Positions 27,180 through 35,916 of a DNA stretch of 64,000 nucleotides are shown in pieces. The notes under the pieces are model-generated. The model was given only the letters and a program-made list of their open reading frames with translations. It made no database searches and was not told the DNA's origin. Position 1 is the first letter of the stretch; each line of letters begins with the position of its first letter. The position numbers and the translations under genes were made by a program. Origin of the DNA: Dyadobacter luticola (GTDB taxonomy: Bacteria; Bacteroidota; Bacteroidia; Cytophagales; Spirosomataceae); contig NZ_VCEJ01000002.1 in the NCBI RefSeq assembly GCF_005860805.1, positions 1-64,000 on the forward strand. Reading direction: 5' to 3'.

Positions 27180-27887
27180 ATGGAAAAAAGTCGGCTGATT
27201 TCCATCATTCTGGTCACATTCAACGCAGAGGAGTATTTGCAGCGGTGCCTGGATAGCATCTTTTCTCAGGCATTTCCGCACATTGAGATCATTGTCATGG
27301 ACGGAAAAAGTACGGACCGTACTGTCCAGATCCTGCAGCAAAACGCGAAGAAACTGGCTTTCTGGAAGAGTGAAAAGGACGCCGGGATCTACGATGCGAT
27401 GAACAAGGCGCTGGAACACATTCAGGGAAGCTGGGTCTATTTTATTGGCGCAGATGATGTGCTGACACCCGAATTCTCAAAGTTTGCTGAGCATTTAGCA
27501 AATCCCAATCTGATCTACTATGGGAATGTGATCAAGTCCGGCAAGAAATATCTCGGCCAGCTTTCTCCGTATCAGCAGGCTAAAACCGGGATCAACCATC
27601 AAGCCATCATTTACCCGGCTTATTTCTTCAAAAACCGCAGATACGACACCCGCTACGCGATTTCCGCCGATCACGTGCTCAATATGGGCTGCAATAATTT
27701 GCAAGATTACGCTTTCAGATTCCTGGATTTTGACATTGCGGTTTTCAATGATACCGGCATTTCGTCGACGCAAAAGGATCTGATTTTTGAAAAGGAAAAA
27801 GGCAGATTGATCCTGCAACATTTCGGGCTGGCAATCTACCTGCGGTTTGTTTTTAAGAAAATGAAGGAGCGGATTTCGGGTCGCTAA
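27180..27887 (+). CDS. Family 2 glycosyltransferase (WcaA-like)
   Basis: This protein (about 235 residues) begins S-I-I-L-V-T-F-N-A-E-E-Y-L and has I-V-M-D-G-K-S-T-D-R-T, K-D-A-G-I-Y-D-A-M-N-K and G-A-D-D. This is the compact GT2 fold common in capsule and exopolysaccharide clusters. ATG at 27180 is chosen; a TTG six bases upstream is also in frame. It follows the two paralogous transferases with a few bases between and ends against an oppositely oriented gene, sharing four bases with it. Substrate is unknown. Confidence 0.88.
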   Translation: MEKSRLISIILVTFNAEEYLQRCLDSIFSQAFPHIEIIVMDGKSTDRTVQILQQNAKKLAFWKSEKDAGIYDAMNKALEHIQGSWVYFIGADDVLTPEFSKFAEHLANPNLIYYGNVIKSGKKYLGQLSPYQQAKTGINHQAIIYPAYFFKNRRYDTRYAISADHVLNMGCNNLQDYAFRFLDFDIAVFNDTGISSTQKDLIFEKEKGRLILQHFGLAIYLRFVFKKMKERISGR

Positions 27888-28753
27888 AAGTCATTTTTAC
27901 TGCTGAGTAACATTCCTTTTTCCCGGTCGAAAATGATCTTTGGCGGGAGTTGCAGGATTTTGGCCAGGAGTTTATTCCGCCACTTTCTTTTCGGGACGAT
28001 TTTTATTAAACCAACTAAAAAGCGGTAAAATGCTGGCGTAGTGCCACTTTTCCTTTCTTTTTCTAACAAATTCCTCACTTGCTTTAAATATTCATCGCGC
28101 TGCTCGTAGCTTTTTTGGTTCACTGACCTAAATCGAAAACCGGCCAATAGAAAAGACGTGGTGTACAACTTCTGGTACCGCGAAAATCGCAGCCATAACT
28201 CGAAATCTGCTGCCAGCGAATAATCCCGCGCCATATAGCTCCCGGCTTCTTCCCACAATTCCCGCCGCCAGAAAACCGATTCCTGCTGGATAAACTTTCC
28301 GTCAAACATCAAAAGCCGCCGCCGCGACCAGCGCTGGGTATAGTTTAGGTCATCGTACAAAAAACATTGCCCGGCTTCATTGAAAAAAGAATTTGCGCCC
28401 ATCAGCCACTTTACCTCCTTGAAATGCTGAAAAATTTCACCCACGGTAAATAAGCTTTTCGGATGATGCAGATCGTCAGCATTGATCCAGGTCATGATTT
28501 CGCCGGTCGAGCACGCAAAACCTTTTTGAATCGCATCATATAATCCGCCATCTTTTTCACTCACCCAAAATGCCAGTTGATTTTCATATTTACGGATAAT
28601 TTCCACTGAACCGTCAGTGCTGCCGCCGTCGATAATGATGTATTCGAGATTGGGATATCTCTGATTCAGGATGGAGCGAATCGTTTCTTCCAGGTAACTG
28701 GCTTGGTTGAAGGAGGGCGTCACGACGGTGATTCTGGGCAGATTCAGGGACAT
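27884..28753 (-). CDS. Family 2 glycosyltransferase
   Basis: The 289-residue protein has T-V-V-T-P-S-F-N-Q-A-S-Y-L-E-E-T-I, I-I-D-G-G-S-T-D-G-S-V, E-K-D-G-G-L-Y-D-A-I-Q-K-G and the metal site N-A-D-D. A basic, partly amphipathic tail of about 60 residues ends the protein and may touch the membrane. It lies downstream of the transferase at 28744, overlapping it by 10 bases, so the two are one minus-strand operon that converges on the plus-strand transferase genes. Confidence 0.9.
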   Translation of the reverse strand: MSLNLPRITVVTPSFNQASYLEETIRSILNQRYPNLEYIIIDGGSTDGSVEIIRKYENQLAFWVSEKDGGLYDAIQKGFACSTGEIMTWINADDLHHPKSLFTVGEIFQHFKEVKWLMGANSFFNEAGQCFLYDDLNYTQRWSRRRLLMFDGKFIQQESVFWRRELWEEAGSYMARDYSLAADFELWLRFSRYQKLYTTSFLLAGFRFRSVNQKSYEQRDEYLKQVRNLLEKERKSGTTPAFYRFLVGLIKIVPKRKWRNKLLAKILQLPPKIIFDREKGMLLSSKNDF

Positions 28754-29751
28754 TTTGCGCGCAAGTTCAATGCTTTACTTTTGACATAATTTTTATAATG
28801 TCCTTTAAACAAGAACTTTACACGCCGCGACAGACTTACCTTGATCCATTTCAAAGGCAATAAGTTTTCATGAAAAACCGCAGCCGGGTCTAACGCCTGA
28901 ACTTGCGCCGCCACGTTTGCCAATGCTTTGAGATAAGCTCCGTAAACGATTTTTTTTAGATCATTCCCCAGCACATATTGTTCGGCAGTAAGTCGGAAGC
29001 TGTTTTCAACGCAATACCTGAAATCGTGAAAATGATAAAATATGAGCCGGTTTTTTGCGCCATCGGTCGACCGTAAATATACGTTGCCAGACTCGGTAAA
29101 ATAGTTATACTGTGTTGAATTCCAAGGTGCTACGCCACCGCCGGGATGTTCGAGCACGTGTACGCCTTCGAAGCGCTCCGTCCAGTCGTCGAGGTATTTC
29201 TGGTCACCGAACTTGCGGTCTTCGAAGCGGGCATAGCACCATTCGAGGCAGGCGTCCATCCACCATTTTAATGCTGTCAATCCGTCCGGGGTATTTTTGA
29301 ATGTCACAAATTGTACGCAGTAAATGCCGCTGAGCGCCGCCTGGTCATATTCCGGGCTATACCGGTGCTCGGTGATAAGGACGGATTTTTCGCCCATTTC
29401 GTCCGTCAGCACTTTTGGATCTTCGAAAAAAAGCAGGTCGGCATCCAGGTAAGTGCAGTGATCAAGGTCGTAATGTTGAATGCAATGCCAGATTGTAAAC
29501 GAGGTGCACGTCCAGCAATATTCGGCGGCGGTACGATTGCTTTTTACCGAAAGCAGCTCCGGTGTTTCAAATTCTTTCAGGGAAATGATGGTCGCATTTG
29601 AGAGGTTCATCCGGCGTAGCAAATCGCAGCTGATGTCATCAAACGCGAAGATATAGAGCTGAAAATCAGTGGTTTGTTTTAATAGCGATTGGTACATCGC
29701 CACGCCACGCGAGAGATAAAACGAATTGAAAAGCGTGCAAAAATTCTGCAT
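28744..29751 (-). CDS. GT-A type glycosyltransferase, GT8-like
   Basis: This 335-residue protein has an N-terminal nucleotide-sugar fold (F-C-T-L-F-N-S-F-Y-L-S-R-G), a D-A-D motif in T-Y-L-D-A-D-L-L-F at about residue 101, a long helical middle region, and E-H-P-G-G-G-V-A-P-W-N near residue 207. The pattern fits retaining GT8-like or related families, though I cannot name the family with certainty. The first gene of a two-gene minus-strand operon, it starts 114 bp from the divergent methyltransferase gene at 29866. Confidence 0.75.
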   Translation of the reverse strand: MQNFCTLFNSFYLSRGVAMYQSLLKQTTDFQLYIFAFDDISCDLLRRMNLSNATIISLKEFETPELLSVKSNRTAAEYCWTCTSFTIWHCIQHYDLDHCTYLDADLLFFEDPKVLTDEMGEKSVLITEHRYSPEYDQAALSGIYCVQFVTFKNTPDGLTALKWWMDACLEWCYARFEDRKFGDQKYLDDWTERFEGVHVLEHPGGGVAPWNSTQYNYFTESGNVYLRSTDGAKNRLIFYHFHDFRYCVENSFRLTAEQYVLGNDLKKIVYGAYLKALANVAAQVQALDPAAVFHENLLPLKWIKVSLSRRVKFLFKGHYKNYVKSKALNLRAKCP

Positions 29752-29865
29752 TCAAAAATGTACTTAGCGGAAGGATTTTTTGAAATACAAATATCAAAGA
29801 TTATCCCGAAACCCGTGCCGTTTTGAGGCAATAAGCTAACTTGCGCGAGTACTCTATCAAAGAAA

Positions 29866-30663
29866 ATGTCATTTTTCAAACGTAAAAAAGACGTCAAAAA
29901 CCAGTGGGGCTGGTTTGGAAATTACGATAGCTGGGAGGCATTGACGTCACTTTCAGGCGGATATGAAGCGGCAAGCATTCTGGATATCACCAAAAATGCG
30001 TTACTGAAAGTTAAAAACGGGGACGCGGCTTACGAGCGGGATTCTGTTTTGTTTGACAAAAAAATCTATCCCTATGCTGTGATCTCGGCATTGCTGTATG
30101 CTGCGCTGGAATGTGATAATGTACTGAATGTCATTGATTTCGGTGGCTCACTGGGGAGCACATTTTACCAGGTGCGCGATTTAATCCCGACTTCCGTAAA
30201 GCTAAATTGGAGTGTCGTGGAGCAGGAAAATTATGTGCGCTGCGGGCAGGAAATGTTTGAAGATGATACCCTGAAATTTCATTTTACTGTAAAGGAAAGC
30301 ATGGCTGAAAAGCAGGCCAATGTGCTCCTGCTTTCCAGCGTCGTGCAATATCTTCCTAAGCCGCACGAATTTTTAAAAGAAATGATAACCTACGGCTTCC
30401 AATACATCATTATCGACCGCACGGCATTTACCAAAAACAACCAGCCCGACCGCCTCACATTACAGATCGTGCCGCCCGAAATCTACGAAGCCCGCTATCC
30501 TGCCTGGTTTTTAAATGAAGAAATATTTCTCGCGCATTTCAAAGACTACGAACTGAAAACCGAATTTGCCTCCTACGTCGATGGTGAGCAGGAAATGGAA
30601 ATCGACGGTATCAAAGCCGGGTACGATAAGGGATTTTTCTTTGTCAGGAAGCAGGTTCGCTGA
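29866..30663 (+). CDS. TIGR04325-type putative methyltransferase
   Basis: This 265-residue protein starts with W-G-W-F-G-N-Y-D-S-W-E-A and Y-E-A-A-S-I-L, and has N-V-I-D-F-G-G-S-L-G-S-T-F-Y-Q as the probable S-adenosylmethionine-binding loop. Later segments S-S-V-V-Q-Y-L and I-I-D-R-T-A-F complete the profile of the TIGR04325 (LIC12133) family, which is found in surface-polysaccharide clusters of many bacteria. The target of methylation is unknown. The 3' end overlaps the monooxygenase gene on the other strand by 20 bp. Confidence 0.82.
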   Translation: MSFFKRKKDVKNQWGWFGNYDSWEALTSLSGGYEAASILDITKNALLKVKNGDAAYERDSVLFDKKIYPYAVISALLYAALECDNVLNVIDFGGSLGSTFYQVRDLIPTSVKLNWSVVEQENYVRCGQEMFEDDTLKFHFTVKESMAEKQANVLLLSSVVQYLPKPHEFLKEMITYGFQYIIIDRTAFTKNNQPDRLTLQIVPPEIYEARYPAWFLNEEIFLAHFKDYELKTEFASYVDGEQEMEIDGIKAGYDKGFFFVRKQVR

Positions 30664-31807
30664 ACATATCTATCAGAGTCCCCATCGCGCTTTCCAGGTG
30701 CATCCAGCCGACGGTCTCCATCGAAACTTTTGCTTCGGCGGTACCTCTTTCCTGCATTGGTTTTTCGTAGACAGCGATGGCGGCTTGTACGTCGGTAAAC
30801 TCCTCATTGGTAAGGCATTCGCACAATTCCAGCGCATCCAGCATGGCCAGGTTGACGCCCTCGCCGGAGGGAGGCATCAAATGTGCCGCATCGCCTAGCA
30901 GCGTCACATTGGCCTGCGGCTCCCAACTTTGATCAAACGGAATGCTGTATTGCGGACGGATCAGCAGCGGCAGGCTTACATTCTCAAACATTTCCCGCCA
31001 GACTGGCGCCCAACCCGCAAACTTTTCATCAAACCATTCCAGTAGCTGCGCCCGGTCAGAAAAACGTATTTTGTTTTCACTGCCCCAATGTTCATCCACG
31101 AGGCAGCTCACATAAAAATCAATGCTGCCATCGCCCTTCGCTGATACATGATAAAACAGCCCGTCGGCATGCGTATAGATTTTTCCGCCTTTCAGCAGCG
31201 CGTGCATGTTTGGTGCGGTAGTCTCGGCGTTTTCAATGTTTCCCTGCAAAATGGTGCTGCCCGCATAAAAATAACGCGCATCCGTCACCATAGGGCGCAC
31301 TTTGGAATTACCGCCGTCCGCGCCGACAACGATGTCCGCGATTACCTTTTTACCATTTTTAAATGTCAGTTCCCACTGATCGCCCGCTTTCGTCATGCCG
31401 GTAAACTGGCTGTCCCAAACCACCGTTTCCGGTTCCAGCGAATCCAGCAGCATATCCCGCAAGTCGCCCCGGTCGATCTCCGGCCTGAATGCTTCTTTGC
31501 CAAAATCGTTCTCGTATTTCCGTTCGTGCTCATCGTAGAGGATGTTTCCATCTTTATCCACCACGCGGCCCAGATCGGCGCCAGGGCGGTAGGTTTCTTT
31601 GAAAACTTCCATCAATCCCATCGCTTCCACCGCTTTCAGGCCCGATTCAAAATGTAAATCGAGCGTCGCGCCCTGCACGCGTACATTTCTGTCGGTATCC
31701 CGCTCATATACTTTCACGTCCGCGCCTTTGCGCTGCAATAATCTGGCGAGCGTCAGTCCACCCGGACCGGCGCCTAGTATGGCTATTTTTTTGTTGTCCA
31801 ATAACAT
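30644..31807 (-). CDS. Tet(X)-like FAD-dependent monooxygenase
   Basis: This 387-residue flavoprotein has the FAD Rossmann motif G-A-G-P-G-G (11-16), Y-E-R-D, T-L-D-L-H, the second FAD motif G-D-A-A-H-L-M-P-P followed by G-E-G-V-N, and a C-terminal helix. Length and these motifs match the aromatic-ring hydroxylases of the Tet(X) group, whose members inactivate tetracyclines; other members act on different aromatic compounds. The loop after M-P-P is one residue shorter than in Tet(X). An AraC-type regulator is divergent from it, 87 bp away, and probably controls it. Whether it degrades tetracycline cannot be told. Confidence 0.85.
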   Translation of the reverse strand: MLLDNKKIAILGAGPGGLTLARLLQRKGADVKVYERDTDRNVRVQGATLDLHFESGLKAVEAMGLMEVFKETYRPGADLGRVVDKDGNILYDEHERKYENDFGKEAFRPEIDRGDLRDMLLDSLEPETVVWDSQFTGMTKAGDQWELTFKNGKKVIADIVVGADGGNSKVRPMVTDARYFYAGSTILQGNIENAETTAPNMHALLKGGKIYTHADGLFYHVSAKGDGSIDFYVSCLVDEHWGSENKIRFSDRAQLLEWFDEKFAGWAPVWREMFENVSLPLLIRPQYSIPFDQSWEPQANVTLLGDAAHLMPPSGEGVNLAMLDALELCECLTNEEFTDVQAAIAVYEKPMQERGTAEAKVSMETVGWMHLESAMGTLIDMFSEPAS

Positions 31808-31845
31808 ATCTGTGTTTCTTATTTTTATCTGAACACAAAATTCTT

Positions 31846-31890
31846 ACTATTTTTAAGGATAAAATAGTCTGCTGTGATCTTAAAATAGTC
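31846..31890. promoter_or_regulatory. AraC-type repeats between monooxygenase and regulator
   Basis: AAAATAGTC occurs at 31861-31869 and again at 31882-31890, 21 bp apart, i.e. on the same face of the helix as in AraC-family operators. An inverted copy, ACTATTTT, lies at 31846-31853. All three lie between the divergent monooxygenase and AraC-type genes, so they are good candidates for the regulator's binding sites. Confidence 0.55.
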
Positions 31891-31894
31891 GTGA

Positions 31895-32860
31895 ATGAAA
31901 ATTAAAGCCAGTGGGCCGGGTATGATGGCGGACTTTACCCAGGGAATAGGTGCTCATGTCCGCGGACGTTTTATTGAGATCCCTGAAAGCAAAGGGGCGG
32001 GCTACATCACAGGATTCAACTGGGGGAGCGACCTGCGTATGCTGATCCGGAATTTCTATTTAAAAGAGCAGGTTTTTGTTGAGTGGACCAATAAGTCGAT
32101 CGACGACCAGAAGCATGTGGTATTTCTGCTTAGCGGCATTTTTCCCTCGATGATTCCGTCTGACGAGCTGTCGCCCGAGCGGGCCAATGTGCTGATTTGC
32201 GGGCAGCTGTCTTCGGCGGTTGTCAACATGCCGTCGAACACAGTTTTCGGTAGTGTCACAATCGGGGTATCCCAGGAATTTCTGCACAAGCTTTTCGGAC
32301 ATCTGGACCACCCGCTGGTGACGAGCATCCTGGAAGCCAGTGATAGTTTTGTTTTTGAAACCGGTATTTCGCCCCAAATTGTCAACGCCGCCAGCGATAT
32401 GCTGAACGAACCGGTACCGGAAGATCTTGAAAATCAATATTACAGGCTAAAATGCGAGGAGTTGCTTTGTCACATTTTTGCTCTGTTACTAAAAAGGGAC
32501 GCAATACCCGCCAGCCGGATGCATATCGACGAGATCAAAGCGCTTTATGCCGTCAAGGAAAAGTTAATGTCCCGCCTGGCCGAGCCGCCCAATATTTCCT
32601 CGCTGGCGCGGGAAGCAGGGATGAGCGAGCCGAAATTGCGGAAACTTTTCAGGCAAACCTTCGGGAAAGGTGTTTTTGAATTCTACCAGTCAGCCAGGAT
32701 GCAGGAAGCCGCCCGGCTGCTGAAAGACAAACATTTAACCGTTTCGGAAGTGGGTTATCAGCTGGGTTTCACCAATCTGAGCCACTTTTCGCGGGTTTTT
32801 GAAGAGTACGCCGGAATAAAGCCGAAGAAATATTCTTCCACGGTCACAGCTCCGGCGTGA
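31895..32860 (+). CDS. AraC-family transcriptional regulator
   Basis: The 321-residue protein has an N-terminal sensor part of no clear family (1-210) and a C-terminal AraC/XylS DNA-binding domain: I-S-S-L-A-R-E-A-G-M-S-E-P-K-L-R-K-L-F as the first helix-turn-helix and V-S-E-V-G-Y-Q-L-G-F-T-N-L-S-H-F-S-R-V-F as the second, ending G-I-K-P-K-K-Y. The start at 31895 lies four bases after the last repeat copy; Met codons nine and ten residues in are alternatives. It probably regulates the divergent Tet(X)-like gene and itself. Confidence 0.92.
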   Translation: MKIKASGPGMMADFTQGIGAHVRGRFIEIPESKGAGYITGFNWGSDLRMLIRNFYLKEQVFVEWTNKSIDDQKHVVFLLSGIFPSMIPSDELSPERANVLICGQLSSAVVNMPSNTVFGSVTIGVSQEFLHKLFGHLDHPLVTSILEASDSFVFETGISPQIVNAASDMLNEPVPEDLENQYYRLKCEELLCHIFALLLKRDAIPASRMHIDEIKALYAVKEKLMSRLAEPPNISSLAREAGMSEPKLRKLFRQTFGKGVFEFYQSARMQEAARLLKDKHLTVSEVGYQLGFTNLSHFSRVFEEYAGIKPKKYSSTVTAPA

Positions 32861-33052
32861 CGTACAGCACCTTCCCGCTGACCCGGATTTCGGTTTCGAC
32901 GAGGTATTTACGGCGGCGGCTTCTAGCTATCTGCGAATCATGAGGTTTGGGGACTTAGTGCCGAGAAGGAAAACGGACAAATTCTTGGTAGTTGGCCTGG
33001 CTGGGATGGGAAGTGGACTCCGTTGGAGGAATTTTTGAAGAACAAAAAATAG
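32844..33052. pseudogene. Possible short gene remnants between AraC and DsbA-like genes
   Basis: Two short open frames without start codons look protein-like. On the minus strand 32844-32954 ends with R-K-Y-L-V-E-T-E-I-R-V-S-G-K-V-L-Y-V and a stop. On the plus strand 32927-33052 reads a Trp-rich tail with G-W-D-G-K-W-T-P-L-E-E-F-L before its stop. Both could be ends of deleted genes. Open frames this short also arise by chance, so this is a weak call. Confidence 0.25.
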
Positions 33053-33108
33053 CCGACTGCGGTTTAACTTCAATACCATTCGAAGACTTAAACCAACCCA
33101 ATTTAAAA

Positions 33109-34023
33109 TTGAGCTCAACCATTAACCCCCTCCTCTGCGACCCGGCGACCGGCGTTTGCGAGATTCCTGGACTTGACGTTTCTTCGGAAGGCCGGATTAA
33201 CATGCAGTCGGATAAGCCTGTAAAAGTGACTTATTTCACCGATCCGATTTGCTCGACTTGCTGGGGGATTGAGCCGCAGTTGCGAAAGTTGAAGCTGGAA
33301 TATGGTGATTATCTGGACATTGATTACCGAATGGGCGGGCTGCTGCCGGATTGGAATTACAACAGCGGCGGAATCAGCAAACCTTCGGATGTGGGGCCGC
33401 ATTGGGATGAGGTGAGCGCGCATTATCAGATGCCGATCGACGGGGATGTTTGGCTGGAAGATCCTTTGCATTCTTCTTTTCCGCCTTCGGTTGCGGTGAA
33501 AGCAGCCGCTTTGCAGGATGAAATCAAAGCCGCCACATTTATGCGGAAGCTGCGGGAAGCGGTATTCTTGGAGAAAAAAAACATTACGCGCTGGGAAGTG
33601 ATCAGCGAGGCAGCTGCCGCAGTAGGACTGGATGTGGATCAGCTGAAAACTGATTTTGAAGGTCTCGGAAATGATTTGTTTGAAGAAGATCTCGCGCTCG
33701 CTAAGGAACTCGGAGTGCGCGGTTTTCCAACCATGTTATTCACAGACCAGGATAGTAACCAGCTGAAAGTCTATGGGTTTAAACCTTACGAAACTTTTGA
33801 AAATGCGTTGCTGGCGATTTACCCCGATGCCGTGAAAAAGCCGGTCAATTTGACCTCGGACATTTCCTTATTTGAACATTATCCAACGTTGACGCCGAAA
33901 GAATTTGCCACAATTACTGCTATTTCTTTTGAAGAGGCCGAAGAACAATTAGATAAGCTTTTCGAGCAAAATCTGGTTGATAAACTAACCATTAAAAATG
34001 GGTCGGTTTACAGATTAAAATAA
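33109..34023 (+). CDS. DsbA-family / SpxH-like thioredoxin-fold protein
   Basis: With a TTG start at 33109 the protein (about 304 residues) begins S-S-T-I-N-P-L-L-C-D-P-A-T-G-V-C, a start that makes sense for a cytoplasmic protein; the frame open to 32992 adds an unrelated leader. A DsbA-like thioredoxin fold follows, with active-site C-S-T-C-W and cis-Pro region R-G-F-P-T-M. The C-terminal about 50 residues form a small helical domain like a winged helix (L-T-P-K-E-F-A-T-I). Homologues include FrnE-like oxidoreductases and the ClpXP adaptor SpxH. No signal peptide is seen. Confidence 0.82.
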   Translation: MSSTINPLLCDPATGVCEIPGLDVSSEGRINMQSDKPVKVTYFTDPICSTCWGIEPQLRKLKLEYGDYLDIDYRMGGLLPDWNYNSGGISKPSDVGPHWDEVSAHYQMPIDGDVWLEDPLHSSFPPSVAVKAAALQDEIKAATFMRKLREAVFLEKKNITRWEVISEAAAAVGLDVDQLKTDFEGLGNDLFEEDLALAKELGVRGFPTMLFTDQDSNQLKVYGFKPYETFENALLAIYPDAVKKPVNLTSDISLFEHYPTLTPKEFATITAISFEEAEEQLDKLFEQNLVDKLTIKNGSVYRLK

Positions 34024-34074
34024 CCAGAAGAAGGGAGATGAAGTAATAATATCAGTTTGCTTCTGATTTTGATA

Positions 34075-34133
34075 AAATTGGCGGTTGCATTGCTTTGAAA
34101 TCAATATATTCAGGCATTGTAAACCGCCAATTT
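34075..34133. repeat. 12-bp inverted repeat ending 10 bp before the DUF885 gene
   Basis: AAATTGGCGGTT (34075-34086) and its exact complement at 34122-34133 enclose a 35-nt spacer. The right arm is followed by TCTTTT. It could be a terminator for the DsbA-like gene or a leader structure of the next gene, whose ATG is at 34144. Confidence 0.45.
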
Positions 34134-34143
34134 CTTTTCACCG

Positions 34144-35883
34144 ATGAAAAACTTTCTGCTTTTTCTGTTCGCTGCGTGCACATTGCTTTCCTGTAAAGAA
34201 AAATCTGAAACCGGTTCCGGCGATTTTGGGAAAATGTCGGATAGTCTTGTGAACGATTATTTGGCCTGGCGTCCGCAATATGGCGTTTATCTGGGTTATC
34301 ACGAGTATGACGGCAAAATGACGGACCTCAGCAAAGCATCCATCGATGCCGAATTGGCGAGGCTCAAAATGATGGACGCGAAATTGTCTGCCATCGATTC
34401 TTCTACATTGAGTACCAGGGACTTTTATGACCTGCAGATTTTGCAGCACGGGATCAAGACGGAGATTTTCAATATGGAAGAGCTTGGGATTTTTACTAAA
34501 AATCCGATGACTTATGCCGGTGCAATTGACGCAAATATTTATATCAAAAGGGCTTACGCACCGATAGAGGACCGGTTGAAGGCGATCATTGCGATGGAAA
34601 ACCAGGCGCCGGCATTGTACGAAAATGCCAAAGCAAACCTGCTCGATACACTCGCGAAACCTTATGTGGAAACTGCGATCCAGATCGCGAGAGGTTCGAC
34701 GGCATTTTTGGGTGGCGATCTGGTGACGGCGATCAAGGATGTGAAGAATGATACGTTAATGTCCTCATTTAAAGCGGCTAATAAAAAAGCGATCGACGCA
34801 ATCAATGCTTATGCCGATTATCTGGAAAAGGAAAAGTTGCCAAAGTCACACAACCGGTACGCGATCGGGCGGGAGAAGTATCAGAAAATGCTGACTTATA
34901 ACGAGGGGATTACGTTGACGCCGGAGCGGATTTTGGAGATTGGTTTGCGGGAATTGAAAAAGGAGCAGGAGATTTTCAATGCGGCGGCGAAAATCATTGA
35001 CCCTGCCAAAAAGCCGGTGGAAGTTTATAATGATCTGCAAAATGAACACCCGACGGCCGAGAAATTGCTGCCCGATACGCGCAAAACATTGGAGTCGATT
35101 CGCCAGTATCTGATTGATAAAAAGATTGTTACCATGCCTTCGGAGGTTCGGGTGAAGGTGGAGGAAACGCCTCAGTATGCCCGCGAAACGAGTACGGCTT
35201 CGATGGATTCGCCGGGGCCTTTTGAGAAAAAATCGACGGAGGCTTACTACTATATCACGCCGGTCAATAATAAGTGGACGCCCAAACAGCAGGAGGACTG
35301 GCTGCGGCAATTCAACTATTTTTCAAATGATGTGGTCACGATTCACGAGGCGTATCCGGGACATTACACACAGTTTTTACATTTGAATGCATCATCGGCG
35401 AGCCGGATTGAAAAGATATTTGCGAGCTATGCCTTTGTTGAAGGCTGGGCGCATTATACCGAAAAAATGATGCTGGACGATGGTTTTGGCAACAATGGGG
35501 ATGCCAAACATGCGGCGAAATACCGGCTGGCGCAGTCGGGAGAGGCTTTGCTGAGGTTATGCCGCCTGTGCGTTTCAGTGAAAACACATTGCCAGGGTAT
35601 GACAATCGACGAGGGCACGAAGTTCTTCATGGACAACTGGTACCAGGGCGACAAGCCGTCGCGGCAGGAGGCGCTTCGGGGTACTTTTGACCCAGGTTAT
35701 CTTTATTATACGATCGGCAAACTGCAAATTCTGAAACTCCGGGCGGACTATCAAAAGCAGGAAGGTGCCAATTTCTCCCAACAAAAATTTCATGATTTGA
35801 TACTGGATAATGGCATGCCGCCCGTGCGATTGCTACGGGAAGTTTTGCTGAAAGACAAAAGCATTTGGGGCGATATCTTATAG
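34144..35883 (+). CDS. DUF885 family zinc peptidase-like lipoprotein
   Basis: This 579-residue protein has a lipoprotein signal ending L-L-S-C at about residue 17. The mostly helical body carries H-E-A-Y-P-G-H at 401-407 and E-G-W-A-H-Y at 433-438; the first is a zinc-binding HExxPGH motif and the second holds the third ligand region, as in DUF885 metallopeptidase-like proteins. F-D-P-G-Y-L-Y-Y-T-I-G follows near the C-terminus, also typical of the family. It is probably a periplasmic carboxypeptidase or dipeptidase; the substrate is unknown. It stands alone between unrelated genes. Confidence 0.88.
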   Translation: MKNFLLFLFAACTLLSCKEKSETGSGDFGKMSDSLVNDYLAWRPQYGVYLGYHEYDGKMTDLSKASIDAELARLKMMDAKLSAIDSSTLSTRDFYDLQILQHGIKTEIFNMEELGIFTKNPMTYAGAIDANIYIKRAYAPIEDRLKAIIAMENQAPALYENAKANLLDTLAKPYVETAIQIARGSTAFLGGDLVTAIKDVKNDTLMSSFKAANKKAIDAINAYADYLEKEKLPKSHNRYAIGREKYQKMLTYNEGITLTPERILEIGLRELKKEQEIFNAAAKIIDPAKKPVEVYNDLQNEHPTAEKLLPDTRKTLESIRQYLIDKKIVTMPSEVRVKVEETPQYARETSTASMDSPGPFEKKSTEAYYYITPVNNKWTPKQQEDWLRQFNYFSNDVVTIHEAYPGHYTQFLHLNASSASRIEKIFASYAFVEGWAHYTEKMMLDDGFGNNGDAKHAAKYRLAQSGEALLRLCRLCVSVKTHCQGMTIDEGTKFFMDNWYQGDKPSRQEALRGTFDPGYLYYTIGKLQILKLRADYQKQEGANFSQQKFHDLILDNGMPPVRLLREVLLKDKSIWGDIL

Positions 35884-35916
35884 TGAATCAATGTGATACG
35901 TTTCCCGACCGATATT

